NCBI GenBank assembly: GCA_900313765.1
Contig: OMSN01000143.1
Span: 1 to 8,314 of the forward strand
Direction of reading: 5' to 3'
Origin: an uncultured Eubacteriales bacterium
GTDB taxonomy: Bacteria; Bacillota; Clostridia; Lachnospirales; Lachnospiraceae
DNA length: 8,314 nucleotides
The notes beneath the pieces are model-generated. The model worked only from the letters and a program-made list of their open reading frames with translations, was not told where the DNA came from and ran no database searches. Positions within the stretch are counted from its first letter, which is position 1. Each line of letters starts with the position of its first letter. The position numbers and the translations under genes were made by a program. Positions 1 to 5,537 of the stretch are shown here, one piece after another.

Positions 1-151
1 CATACGACAGACGCGTGCGGGTCTGGGTTGTTGGCTCGATGGCACGGAAGTATTGCCTGGCAAAAGGAGGCATCGTGCTGAGAAGCTCACGAAGCTGCAG
101 AACATTCTGAGTGTCTTTTTCTGCGTGATAGGATTGTTTCTTTTCCGCCAT
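1..151 (-). CDS. Tyrosine-type site-specific recombinase/integrase, N-terminal part (runs off left edge)
   Basis: Only the first 50 residues are inside the window. The protein begins MAEKKQSYHAEKD and continues through LRELLSTMPPFARQYF to PTTQTRTRLSY. This matches the N-terminal SAM-like, core DNA-binding domain of a group of clostridial tyrosine recombinases, where a PPFA..FFR.IEP segment is followed by TRxxYAYDL. The catalytic R-H-R-Y residues would lie beyond position 1 and cannot be checked. The ATG at 149-151 is preceded by AAGGGG with suitable spacing, so the start is well supported. A sigma-A-type promoter lies about 100 bp upstream, and the leader is rich in repeats. The gene is on the same strand as the DUF1002 gene but 378 bp away with its own promoter, so it is probably a separate transcript. 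No cargo genes or attachment sites are visible, so whether it mobilises DNA or is a domesticated chromosomal recombinase is open. Confidence 0.78.
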   Translation of the reverse strand, partial: MAEKKQSYHAEKDTQNVLQLRELLSTMPPFARQYFRAIEPTTQTRTRLSY

Positions 152-193
152 ATTATTAACCCCTTATTGATAGTTACCCCTGAAAGTGGCATA

Positions 194-242
194 TTTCCGT
201 ACAGATCTATTTGAAAAACATGTGTTTTCTGTATAGATCTAT
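194..242. repeat. Twin 17-bp direct repeats with palindromic cores in the recombinase leader
   Basis: The plus strand reads TTTCCGTACAGATCTAT at 194-210 and TTTCTGTATAGATCTAT at 226-242. The copies differ at two positions (C/T both times) and start 32 bp apart, about three helical turns. The second copy overlaps a perfect 12-bp palindrome, TATAGATCTATA (232-243), which sits on the predicted transcription start of the recombinase gene. The arrangement suits a dimeric or tetrameric regulator binding two operators, or recombinase binding sites next to its own gene. Which of these applies cannot be decided here. Confidence 0.6.
215..228. promoter_or_regulatory. Possible LexA (SOS) box in the recombinase leader
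   Basis: AAAACATGTGTTTT fits 11 of 14 positions of the Bacillus LexA box CGAACRNRYGTTYG. Its inner 12-mer AAACATGTGTTT differs by one base from AAACATTTGTTT in the lexA promoter region (2881-2892). It lies between the two 17-bp repeats, just downstream of the predicted transcription start, where bound repressor would block transcription. The outer C/G positions are lost and the motif is AT-rich, so a chance match is possible. Confidence 0.35.
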
Positions 243-248
243 ATGGGC

Positions 249-277
249 AGTTTATCCCGAAACCCCGCTTCTGTCAA
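249..277 (-). promoter_or_regulatory. Sigma-A-type promoter of the recombinase gene
   Basis: On the minus strand a perfect -35 box TTGACA (272-277) is followed by a 17-bp spacer and a -10 box TAAACT (249-254). The predicted transcription start is near 242, leaving a leader of about 90 nt before the ATG at 151. The -10 hexamer is identical to that of the lexA promoter in this window. The call is from sequence only. Confidence 0.72.
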
Positions 278-287
278 GGATTTCGGG
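256..287. repeat. Inverted repeat spanning the -35 region of the recombinase promoter
   Basis: CCCGAAA (256-262) and TTTCGGG (281-287) form a 7-bp inverted repeat around an 18-nt loop that contains the -35 box and most of the spacer. It could be an operator. On the plus strand it is followed by CTTTTTG and could act as a weak terminator, but no plus-strand transcript is known upstream. A short direct repeat GGCTTTTTG (286-294 and 296-304) adjoins it. Confidence 0.35.
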
Positions 288-317
288 CTTTTTGAGGCTT
301 TTTGGAGCAAATGAATA

Positions 318-357
318 GACCAGCCAGATCTCCTTTGCGGATGTTATCTGACTGGTC
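318..357 (-). terminator. Probable terminator hairpin downstream of the DUF1002 gene
   Basis: The arms 318-329 (GACCAGCCAGAT) and 346-357 (ATCTGACTGGTC) pair over 12 bp with one mismatch, around a 16-nt loop. The hairpin lies about 170 bp past the DUF1002 stop codon, with the 91-bp tandem duplication in between. The tract after the stem on the minus strand (TATTCATTTG) is only moderately U-rich. On the plus strand TTTCTTACT follows. The structure is clear; its role as a terminator is inference. Confidence 0.45.
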
Positions 358-537
358 TTTCTTACTATATCACACATCTGATCCGGATATCTGATCCAAT
401 CAGATGACCTTACGGTTCTGTGTCATATTATGATGCATTTACTCTGTCTTTCTTACTATATCACACATCTGATCCGGATATCTGATCCAATCAGATGACC
501 TTACGGTTCTGTGTCATATTGTGATGCATTTACTCTG
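356..537. repeat. 91-bp tandem duplication, two copies, abutting the DUF1002 stop codon
   Basis: Copy 1 is 356-446 and copy 2 is 447-537. They are identical except for one base (A at 430, G at 521). The duplicated unit includes the last 8 bases of the DUF1002 gene (stop codon plus 5 nt), so copy 1 carries a displaced gene end at 439-446. GT occurs at both outer borders and at the junction, as expected for duplication between short homologies. Each unit contains a hairpin ATCTGAT-CCA-ATCAGAT (389-405 and 480-496) plus a second CATCTGAT (375-382 and 466-473) that could pair with the same right arm, giving two alternative structures. No U-tract follows, so it is not an obvious terminator. No array or spacers are present, so it is not CRISPR. 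Confidence 0.95.
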
Positions 538-2695
538 TAAACTGAATGCTGCAGTTTACGGTTTCGACTGCTGTGGACGGATCTACATCCATTCCTTCTT
601 CCGGAGCTGCCGCATAATACGTGATGGTCAGTGTGACCTTGCCTGCCTGTGCCGGCGTGATGATGACACGCTCGCTGCTGCCTGCGGTTACACCGGTGTT
701 TCCGGAATCTACAGATACCATAGCCATGCTCTGTCCATCTGCAGTTACGGTTGCATAAGAAGCACTTCCGTCAGACGGGAACAGAACGGTTCCCTGTGCT
801 CCATTCATGTAAGATGCACTTGACAGGCTGTAGCCTTCTGTTGCGAAACCGGTTTCGGTGACAGAACCCGGATATGGGGTGAAGAAATCGATCGCAACAT
901 TCAGGATCGGTGCTCCGTCGGTTGCATTCGGATCTGTGGTCTGTGCAAACTGGGCATCCAGTGTATAGGTGTAGTTCTCACCGGCTACCGGTGTAAATGC
1001 TGAACCGGTGTTGATATCCTTCGGAGCAAGGAGAACCTTGGTGTATCCGTTCCATCCGCCCGGAAGGCTGATCGTGGAATCCATACCGACCGTAAGAACA
1101 TTATCCTCTGCTGCTTCAATATTCAGTGTTGCCACTTCTGCTCCGATGGTGTTCATCACGTGAAGGGTTCCGCTTACCGGTACCATGTTGTCGTACGGAA
1201 GAACAAGAGCCATCATTGCGGTGCCGGATGCCTGTGAATTGCCATCCCGGCCTACATTGTAAGCCACAAACTGTGCATTGCCTGATCTTACATCGTCAGC
1301 AGTGATCGCGGAATCTCTGACCATAGCCGGAGCTGCCTGTGCAGGCTCTGCATCGGTTGTACCTTCTTCAACAGCCGGAGCTGCCGGCTCTTCTGTGACT
1401 GCTCCCTGATCATCGGTTACTGTGGTATCAGTCGGAGTCTCCTGCGGAGTTTCTGCAAACGGATCAAACTCGGATACATCGGTTCCGTCATTGGTTGCTT
1501 CCGGAATCACAGTGGAATCCGTTGCTTCCGGAATCACGGTAGAATCGGTTGCTTCCGGAATACCAGTGGAATCGCCCGCAGTACCCTCGGAGGCTGCTGC
1601 ATTCTGCTCTTCAATCTGGGTATCCAGGTTGGTTGCGACACTCGTATCGATGGTGCTCTCTGCGGTTGAAGAAGAAATAACAGAACCTGTATCTGTTGTT
1701 CCTGCCAGAGCACTCTCATCCGTATTGTTCAGAAGGCTGTCTTCTGCAAGCGCCTGATCTGCTGCTGATACAGTACCTTCAGCAGTATCTGCCGGAGCCG
1801 GTTCATTTCCGCCTTCGACTGTAGAGGATGCATTCTGCTCGATCTGAGTGGTTGCAGCGGTACTCTCTGTCTTGGTCTGGCCTTCCAGTGTGGACTGGAT
1901 CTGTGCCAGAGTATCGATGGTTCCCTGCTCATAGGATTCCTTGGCAATCTTGACTGCAAGTTCCTGAAGAGCTGCGATATCCTCCGGAGAGAGCCCGTTG
2001 TTGTTGGTGGTTGTCACGGTACTCGTATAATTGTTGACAACGTTGTTCACGATCTCGGTGATCTCTTCGTTCGTAACGGAGTTGTCCTGCTCCAGCGTCC
2101 CGTTGATGACCTGCATCTTCATATCATTGACGATCTGCTGTGCCTGCTGCTGTCCGACAGACTGTCCCAGCTCGTAGGTGAGGGCGAATTCCTGTGCTGC
2201 CGCTTCTTTCTTCGTCTCAGCCAGTGTAACGCCCGACAGATTCTCATAAGCCATCAGTGTGCCGGTCAGAGCGCCTGTACCGGATACCGGGAACGGTGCC
2301 GCTGCCAGAACTTCACAGTTGGTAACACCCGCTGTAGCAAGATTGGAAGCAATCATGTTGGATGTTACATAGGTCAGGTTTGCTGTCTTGACCTGAATGC
2401 CGCCGGAAGTCATAGGACGGATCAGCGCGCAGCTGATGGTTCTGGTTCCTACCACATCACGGCTCATATAGCTTCCGAGATGAGCCCACTCATCTGCGTT
2501 GGTGACTGTGATTGTTGTATATCCCTGCCCTGAAACATTGAAATACTTCAGGATCATATTCTTCTGCTCTTCTGTCAGATCTGCACCGACTGTGACGACC
2601 ATCATAGTGTCTGCCTGGACGGTCATCGGTACAGCTGCAAGCGCGGAAATGATCAGCGCCAGAGTGAGCATCATACCGATAAGTTTCTTCCTCAT
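530..2695 (-). CDS. Secreted DUF1002 (YpuA-like) protein with long C-terminal extension
   Basis: The product has 721 residues. Residues 1-28 are a Sec signal peptide: MRKK, a hydrophobic core, then VQA before the likely cleavage site. Residues about 30-265 match the DUF1002/YpuA family, whose function is unknown; the opening VVTVGADLTEEQKNMILKYF is characteristic. Residues about 270-460 are a low-complexity Thr/Ser/Glu/Ala/Pro linker with three 9-residue repeats of PEATDSTVI type near 379-405. Residues about 460-721 look beta-rich and may form one or two Ig-like or adhesin-like domains; I do not recognise the family. There is no LPXTG motif or C-terminal membrane segment, so the protein is probably released or held non-covalently at the surface. 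B. subtilis YpuA is about 290 residues, so more than half of this protein is extra. The ATG at 2693-2695 follows AGGAGG (2705-2710) with a 9-nt spacer; an ATG at 2702 is out of frame. The gene is divergent from lexA. Confidence 0.88.
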   Translation of the reverse strand: MRKKLIGMMLTLALIISALAAVPMTVQADTMMVVTVGADLTEEQKNMILKYFNVSGQGYTTITVTNADEWAHLGSYMSRDVVGTRTISCALIRPMTSGGIQVKTANLTYVTSNMIASNLATAGVTNCEVLAAAPFPVSGTGALTGTLMAYENLSGVTLAETKKEAAAQEFALTYELGQSVGQQQAQQIVNDMKMQVINGTLEQDNSVTNEEITEIVNNVVNNYTSTVTTTNNNGLSPEDIAALQELAVKIAKESYEQGTIDTLAQIQSTLEGQTKTESTAATTQIEQNASSTVEGGNEPAPADTAEGTVSAADQALAEDSLLNNTDESALAGTTDTGSVISSSTAESTIDTSVATNLDTQIEEQNAAASEGTAGDSTGIPEATDSTVIPEATDSTVIPEATNDGTDVSEFDPFAETPQETPTDTTVTDDQGAVTEEPAAPAVEEGTTDAEPAQAAPAMVRDSAITADDVRSGNAQFVAYNVGRDGNSQASGTAMMALVLPYDNMVPVSGTLHVMNTIGAEVATLNIEAAEDNVLTVGMDSTISLPGGWNGYTKVLLAPKDINTGSAFTPVAGENYTYTLDAQFAQTTDPNATDGAPILNVAIDFFTPYPGSVTETGFATEGYSLSSASYMNGAQGTVLFPSDGSASYATVTADGQSMAMVSVDSGNTGVTAGSSERVIITPAQAGKVTLTITYYAAAPEEGMDVDPSTAVETVNCSIQFTE
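1494..1574 (-). repeat. Three 27-bp in-frame repeats in the DUF1002 gene
   Basis: Units start at 1494, 1521 and 1548, each opening GTTGCTTCCGGAAT on the plus strand. They encode degenerate 9-residue repeats (PEATDSTVI, with a diverged end unit) in the extracellular linker. Such repeats commonly change in number by slippage, so linker length may vary between strains. Confidence 0.85.
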
Positions 2696-2759
2696 ACCAC
2701 ATATCCTCCTGTAGTTTATTTTTTAATAGGTATGCCGCTGCAGTTTTTCAGCTAACCAG

Positions 2760-2768
2760 ATTATAACA
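2760..2768 (-). promoter_or_regulatory. Extended -10 promoter of the DUF1002 gene
   Basis: The minus strand reads TGTTATAAT, a consensus TATAAT (2760-2765) with the upstream TGn element of extended -10 promoters. No good -35 box is found at the usual distance, which fits an extended -10 promoter. Transcription would start near 2753, leaving a leader of about 57 nt before the ATG. Confidence 0.6.
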
Positions 2769-2781
2769 CGTGTGTACGTAC
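2766..2781. promoter_or_regulatory. Two adjacent 8-bp palindromes in the DUF1002 promoter
   Basis: ACACGTGT (2766-2773) is directly followed by GTACGTAC (2774-2781). Both are perfect palindromes. They lie just upstream of the -10 box, in the promoter spacer, and could be an operator. No known regulator is assigned. Confidence 0.35.
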
Positions 2782-2866
2782 CTTTTCTGTAGGAAAAATA
2801 AAGAAAATCTGAAGGGATGACCCCGGTTTGCGCAGGCCGGGAAAGAGCTGTTTTCCTGCCCGGACC

Positions 2867-2893
2867 CGAACAGGTTTTCGAAACATTTGTTTG
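2867..2893. promoter_or_regulatory. Tandem LexA (SOS) box candidates upstream of lexA
   Basis: CGAACAGGTTTTCG (2867-2880) fits 13 of 14 positions of the Bacillus LexA box CGAACRNRYGTTYG. The adjoining sequence at 2880-2893 (core AAACATTTGTTT) fits 11 of 14 and overlaps the -35 box. LexA autoregulation is usual in this phylum, so repression of lexA through these sites is a reasonable inference. It must be weighed against the altered DNA-binding domain of the protein. Confidence 0.6.
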
Positions 2894-2919
2894 CATTTCA
2901 GGGTTCTCTATGCTAAACT
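2891..2919 (+). promoter_or_regulatory. lexA promoter
   Basis: The -35 box TTGCAT (2891-2896) is followed by a 17-bp spacer and the -10 box TAAACT (2914-2919). TGC directly before the -10 box adds an extended -10 element. Transcription would start near 2926, about 47 nt before the ATG. The second LexA-box candidate overlaps the -35 box. Confidence 0.7.
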
Positions 2920-2972
2920 TATAAAAATAAAAAGGGGTTTGGGGAGATCCTTTTGAAAGCAGAGGTATTCGT

Positions 2973-3566
2973 ATGGCATACGGAAAAATATCAAAAAAGC
3001 AGGAGGAGATCCTCAACTATATCAAGAAAGAGATTCTGAAGAAGGGTTACCCGCCCGCAGTTCGCGAGATCTGTGAGGCTGTGAACCTCAAGTCCACCTC
3101 TTCTGTCCACTCCCATATCCGCCGGGACCCCACCAAGCCTCGCGCGATCGAGATCATTGATGATGAATTTAATCTGACACGCCGCGAGACGGTTAACGTT
3201 CCGATCGTAGGAACCGTGGCGGCAGGCGTTCCGATTCTTGCAAGACAGAATATTGAGAACTATTTCCCCATTCCTGCTGAGTATATGCCCAATGCGCAGA
3301 CTTTCATGCTGAAGGTCAAAGGGGACAGCATGATCAATATCGGCATCAATTCCGGTGACCTTGTCCTTGTGGAACAGCGCAGTGACGCCCGCAATGGTGA
3401 TGTTGTGGTTGCTCTGGTAGAGGATTCTGCGACAGTCAAGACTTTCTACAGGGAGAAAGGGCATGTCCGTCTCCAGCCGGAGAATGATTCCATGGATCCG
3501 ATCCTTGTCAACGGTGACCTTCAGATCCTGGGCAAGGTGTTCGGGGTATTCCGGCTGATGCGCTGA
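2973..3566 (+). CDS. lexA: SOS repressor LexA with a 9-residue gap in the winged-helix domain
   Basis: The product has 197 residues. LexA represses SOS genes and inactivates itself when RecA-ssDNA triggers its latent serine protease. The C-terminal half is intact: cleavage site Ala84-Gly85 in TVAAGVPI, catalytic Ser119 in GDSM and Lys156 in ATVKTFY. The N-terminal half starts normally ([17 protein letters not shown], then [23 protein letters not shown]) but passes straight from His48 to [13 protein letters not shown]. Typical Gram-positive LexA has nine more residues there, for example LARLETKGL in B. subtilis, completing the recognition helix and the turn into the wing. The reading frame is kept, and the length is about nine short of the usual 205-206. 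DNA-contacting residues at the start of the helix remain, but folding or binding may be changed. The ATG at 2973 has AGAGG at 2961-2965. The gene has its own promoter and terminator. Confidence 0.95.
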   Translation: MAYGKISKKQEEILNYIKKEILKKGYPPAVREICEAVNLKSTSSVHSHIRRDPTKPRAIEIIDDEFNLTRRETVNVPIVGTVAAGVPILARQNIENYFPIPAEYMPNAQTFMLKVKGDSMINIGINSGDLVLVEQRSDARNGDVVVALVEDSATVKTFYREKGHVRLQPENDSMDPILVNGDLQILGKVFGVFRLMR

Positions 3567-3617
3567 CTGTACCCTGCAGCCTATTCATTTTATCAGATAG
3601 AGAATATAGATAATAAA

Positions 3618-3648
3618 ACCGGCGCAGTCCTCTCGAGGCTGCGCCGGT
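3618..3648. terminator. Bidirectional rho-independent terminator between lexA and the convergent operon
   Basis: ACCGGCGCAG (3618-3627) pairs perfectly with CTGCGCCGGT (3639-3648), and the stem can extend by CCT/AGG past a bulged T to a CTCG loop. On the minus strand the stem is followed by TTTTATTAT, good for ending the operon after sseB. On the plus strand ATCTTTCTG follows, adequate for lexA. It is placed between two convergent genes, which supports use in both directions. Confidence 0.88.
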
Positions 3649-3695
3649 ATCTTTCTGATCTGTTTCTGTTTATGATCCGTGTTGATGAGTCCTGA

Positions 3696-4502
3696 TTATG
3701 ACTGATCCGTGGTCCCGGGCATCTTCGTGATCTTGGAATGTCCGGATGCGAGCGGTGCTTTGACAGGAGCTTTGACAGGAAATCCCTTCACGTTCTTCGG
3801 CATGGCCTGCTTTAATCCTGCAAAGGGGATCGTCAGTGCCTGGAAATTCTTTTTCTGTTTGAATTTGTTGAACTCAAAGCTGTCGGAGAAGATCGGACGA
3901 TAGGTATCCCCGTTCTTCATATTCAGATTGACGAATCCGATCTGTCCGCTGCGAATCTTCTGCTCCACATTTCCTGCACCGCCCTTGACCTCGATGGGCA
4001 TCATAAAACGGGAGCGGGCAAGATTGACCAGAAACTCTTCATTGAGGCTCTGGAAATCATCTTTCTCTTCATTGGGAACCTGTCTTCTGGCTTCCTGCAT
4101 CAGGTACAGCCCGGTGAGCTGAAGCGCAGGGTTCTCAAGCGGACGGCGGAATTCAGGAACATTGGACATATCCTGTTTTTTCACAAACTGATCCAGCGGT
4201 ATCGCGGCGCTCGCCCCGTTCTCGGTAAAAACGACTTCCGTGATGCCGATCGGAAGAAGGGATCCGAAAAATGCGGAATAGTTCTTCTTCCCGATCGCAA
4301 CGCCCCTCATGGGAATCTTCTTTCCGGAAAAGCGCTGTGCGAATTCTTTGAAGCCGTCTTCATCTGCGAAGATCCATACCTGGTCTTCAAAACTGACCGG
4401 ATCGCAGAATACGAAAGGCATATTGGTGGACCCGCAGAATGCAGCGATCAGCTGATCCTTCTGTATTACTTTTTTCAGCAGAAAATGATTGTCGATAGCC
4501 AT
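3696..4502 (-). CDS. SseB-family protein with two SseB-like regions
   Basis: The product has 268 residues, with no signal peptide or membrane segment, so it is cytoplasmic. Residues about 10-110 (LLKKVIQKDQLIAAF, then MPFVFCDP, VWIFADEDGFKEFA) resemble the SseB N-terminal domain. Residues about 150-235 (LNEEFLVNLARSRFMMPIEVK, then YRPIFSDSFEFNKF) resemble a second, more typical copy. The family name comes from E. coli SseB, linked to serine sensitivity; the molecular function is not known. The tail from about 236 is Lys/Pro rich and carries PVKAPVKA, from a perfect 12-bp tandem repeat at 3757-3780. The ATG at 4500-4502 follows the rsfS stop codon with no gap, and GAAGGA in the end of rsfS can serve as ribosome binding site, so translation is probably coupled. 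It is the last gene before the terminator at 3618-3648. Confidence 0.82.
   Translation of the reverse strand: MAIDNHFLLKKVIQKDQLIAAFCGSTNMPFVFCDPVSFEDQVWIFADEDGFKEFAQRFSGKKIPMRGVAIGKKNYSAFFGSLLPIGITEVVFTENGASAAIPLDQFVKKQDMSNVPEFRRPLENPALQLTGLYLMQEARRQVPNEEKDDFQSLNEEFLVNLARSRFMMPIEVKGGAGNVEQKIRSGQIGFVNLNMKNGDTYRPIFSDSFEFNKFKQKKNFQALTIPFAGLKQAMPKNVKGFPVKAPVKAPLASGHSKITKMPGTTDQS
3757..3780. repeat. Perfect 12-bp tandem repeat in the sseB-like gene
   Basis: GCTTTGACAGGA occurs twice in a row (3757-3768 and 3769-3780). It is in frame and encodes the PVKA duplication in the C-terminal tail of the SseB-like protein, a likely slippage product. Confidence 0.9.
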
Positions 4503-4874
4503 TTATTCCTTCTCTTCCTCCAATTCCTCAATCGATGTCGCAGTGCCGTCTCTCCAGATCCTCTCCAGGTCATAGAACAGACGGTTCTCAGTATCAAAGA
4601 TATGTATGACAATATCGCCATAATCCTGGAGGATCCAGTTTGCATTGCGGTAACCTTCTGTCTGTTTCGGAAGGTATCCTGCCTTGCCCAGCGCTTCATC
4701 TACTGCATCTGCCATCGCCTGGACCTGATTGTGGTTCTTGCCGGATGCGATGATGAAGTAATCAGCCAGTGTACTGACATTCTCGATATCAAGGACCTTA
4801 ATGTCATCCGCCTTCTTCTCTTCCAGGGCACGATAGGCCAGGCTGGCCATTTTTCTGGATCTTGTATCTGCCAT
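4503..4874 (-). CDS. rsfS: Ribosomal silencing factor RsfS (Iojap/RsfA)
   Basis: The product has 123 residues from the chosen start. RsfS binds ribosomal protein L14 on the 50S subunit and blocks joining of the subunits, lowering translation in nutrient-poor conditions. Family hallmarks are DYFIIASG (residues 38-45), NHNQVQAMADAVDEAL, WILQDYGDIVIHIF (80-93) and FYDLERIW (100-107). An in-frame TTG at 4907 would add 11 residues, but the ATG at 4872-4874 has a well-spaced GGGAG and gives the usual N-terminus MADTRSRKMA. It lies 51 bp downstream of yqeK in the same operon, as in many Firmicutes, and its stop abuts the start of the SseB-like gene. Confidence 0.95.
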   Translation of the reverse strand: MADTRSRKMASLAYRALEEKKADDIKVLDIENVSTLADYFIIASGKNHNQVQAMADAVDEALGKAGYLPKQTEGYRNANWILQDYGDIVIHIFDTENRLFYDLERIWRDGTATSIEELEEEKE

Positions 4875-4925
4875 ATTCTTTCTCCCATTCTCCCTTTTGA
4901 AAATCAATCAACGTTAACGGTTTGC

Positions 4926-5537
4926 TTACACAGTCAGTGAGTTTCCTTTATCCTCTGTCTCGAAAAACAGATTGTGGTAATACCGGTAGGCACTGCGGCT
5001 CATCGGATCGATCTCTGCTTTGCCTGAATCCAGATAATGAAGTGTGTCTTCCAGGATCCTGCAGACAGTCATATTCAGATCGTGGAAGGCCATCTGACGG
5101 ACTTCAGGAAGGCTCTGCGCTTTGCATCTGGCCGGCTCAATATAGTCAGCGATAAAAATGATCTTCTCCAGAGTGGTCATATTCGGACGGCCGGTGGTAT
5201 GCCACATGATGGCACCGAGTATGTCATCGTCATCTATCCCATACTTCACTTTCGCAAGATGGGCTCCCAGCTTGGAATGCAGAAGATACGGCGCATCCAT
5301 TTCCACCTTGGTGATCTCCAGTCCGTAGTCACGGCACATTTTGATCTTGCGTTCATTGGGGATGCATTTGGCGCAGTCGTGGAGCAGTCCGGCGATCTGG
5401 GCCCGTTCGATATCTTCCCCATAGCACATGGCAAGGGAAGCTGCCGTATACATCACACCAAGGGTGTGACGATACCGGTCCGCATCCAGTTCCTTTTTCA
5501 TTTTTCTCTGCAGTTTAAGAAGATTAGCAGTTTCCAT
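4926..5537 (-). CDS. yqeK: HD-domain symmetrical Ap4A hydrolase YqeK
   Basis: The product has 203 residues. YqeK-type HD enzymes split diadenosine tetraphosphate symmetrically to two ADP, limiting this stress-linked dinucleotide. Metal-binding residues of the HD fold are visible: His24 (RYRHTLGV), His53-Asp54 (GLLHDCAK), His87 (YLLHSKLGA), His113 (AIMWHTTG) and Asp131 (IFIADYIEP). The frame is open up to 5600, but the ATG at 5535-5537 has GAGG six bases upstream and gives the usual N-terminus METANLLKLQRKM. This start overlaps the end of nadD by 14 nt, suggesting translational coupling. The order nadD-yqeK-rsfS is conserved in Firmicutes. Confidence 0.95.
   Translation of the reverse strand: METANLLKLQRKMKKELDADRYRHTLGVMYTAASLAMCYGEDIERAQIAGLLHDCAKCIPNERKIKMCRDYGLEITKVEMDAPYLLHSKLGAHLAKVKYGIDDDDILGAIMWHTTGRPNMTTLEKIIFIADYIEPARCKAQSLPEVRQMAFHDLNMTVCRILEDTLHYLDSGKAEIDPMSRSAYRYYHNLFFETEDKGNSLTV

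Noticed and set aside
356..537. CRISPR array or iteron origin
   Set aside because: Only two 91-bp head-to-tail copies without spacers, no cas genes, and no replication gene or DnaA boxes nearby. It is a simple tandem duplication.
521..823. Plus-strand Cys-rich frame of 100 codons
   Set aside because: It is antisense to the 3' end of the DUF1002 gene, has no ribosome binding site, and its start lies in the duplicated repeat. The Cys content follows from the opposite frame.
2490..2702. Minus-strand frame starting at the ATG just upstream of the DUF1002 start
   Set aside because: It overlaps the signal-peptide-coding part of the real gene in another frame and encodes no recognisable protein.
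2822..2863. GC-rich inverted repeats upstream of lexA as a terminator or riboswitch
   Set aside because: Stems of only about 5 bp (CCCGG/CCGGG and CCGGG/CCCGG) with no U-tract, upstream of both divergent transcription starts. No known riboswitch motif is recognisable.
2723..3016. Minus-strand open frame of 97 codons between the DUF1002 gene and lexA
   Set aside because: It covers both promoters and the lexA start, shows no family resemblance, and its composition looks like a frame over intergenic DNA.
4875..4907. Longer RsfS from a TTG start
   Set aside because: The downstream ATG at 4874 has a better ribosome binding site and gives the usual family N-terminus.
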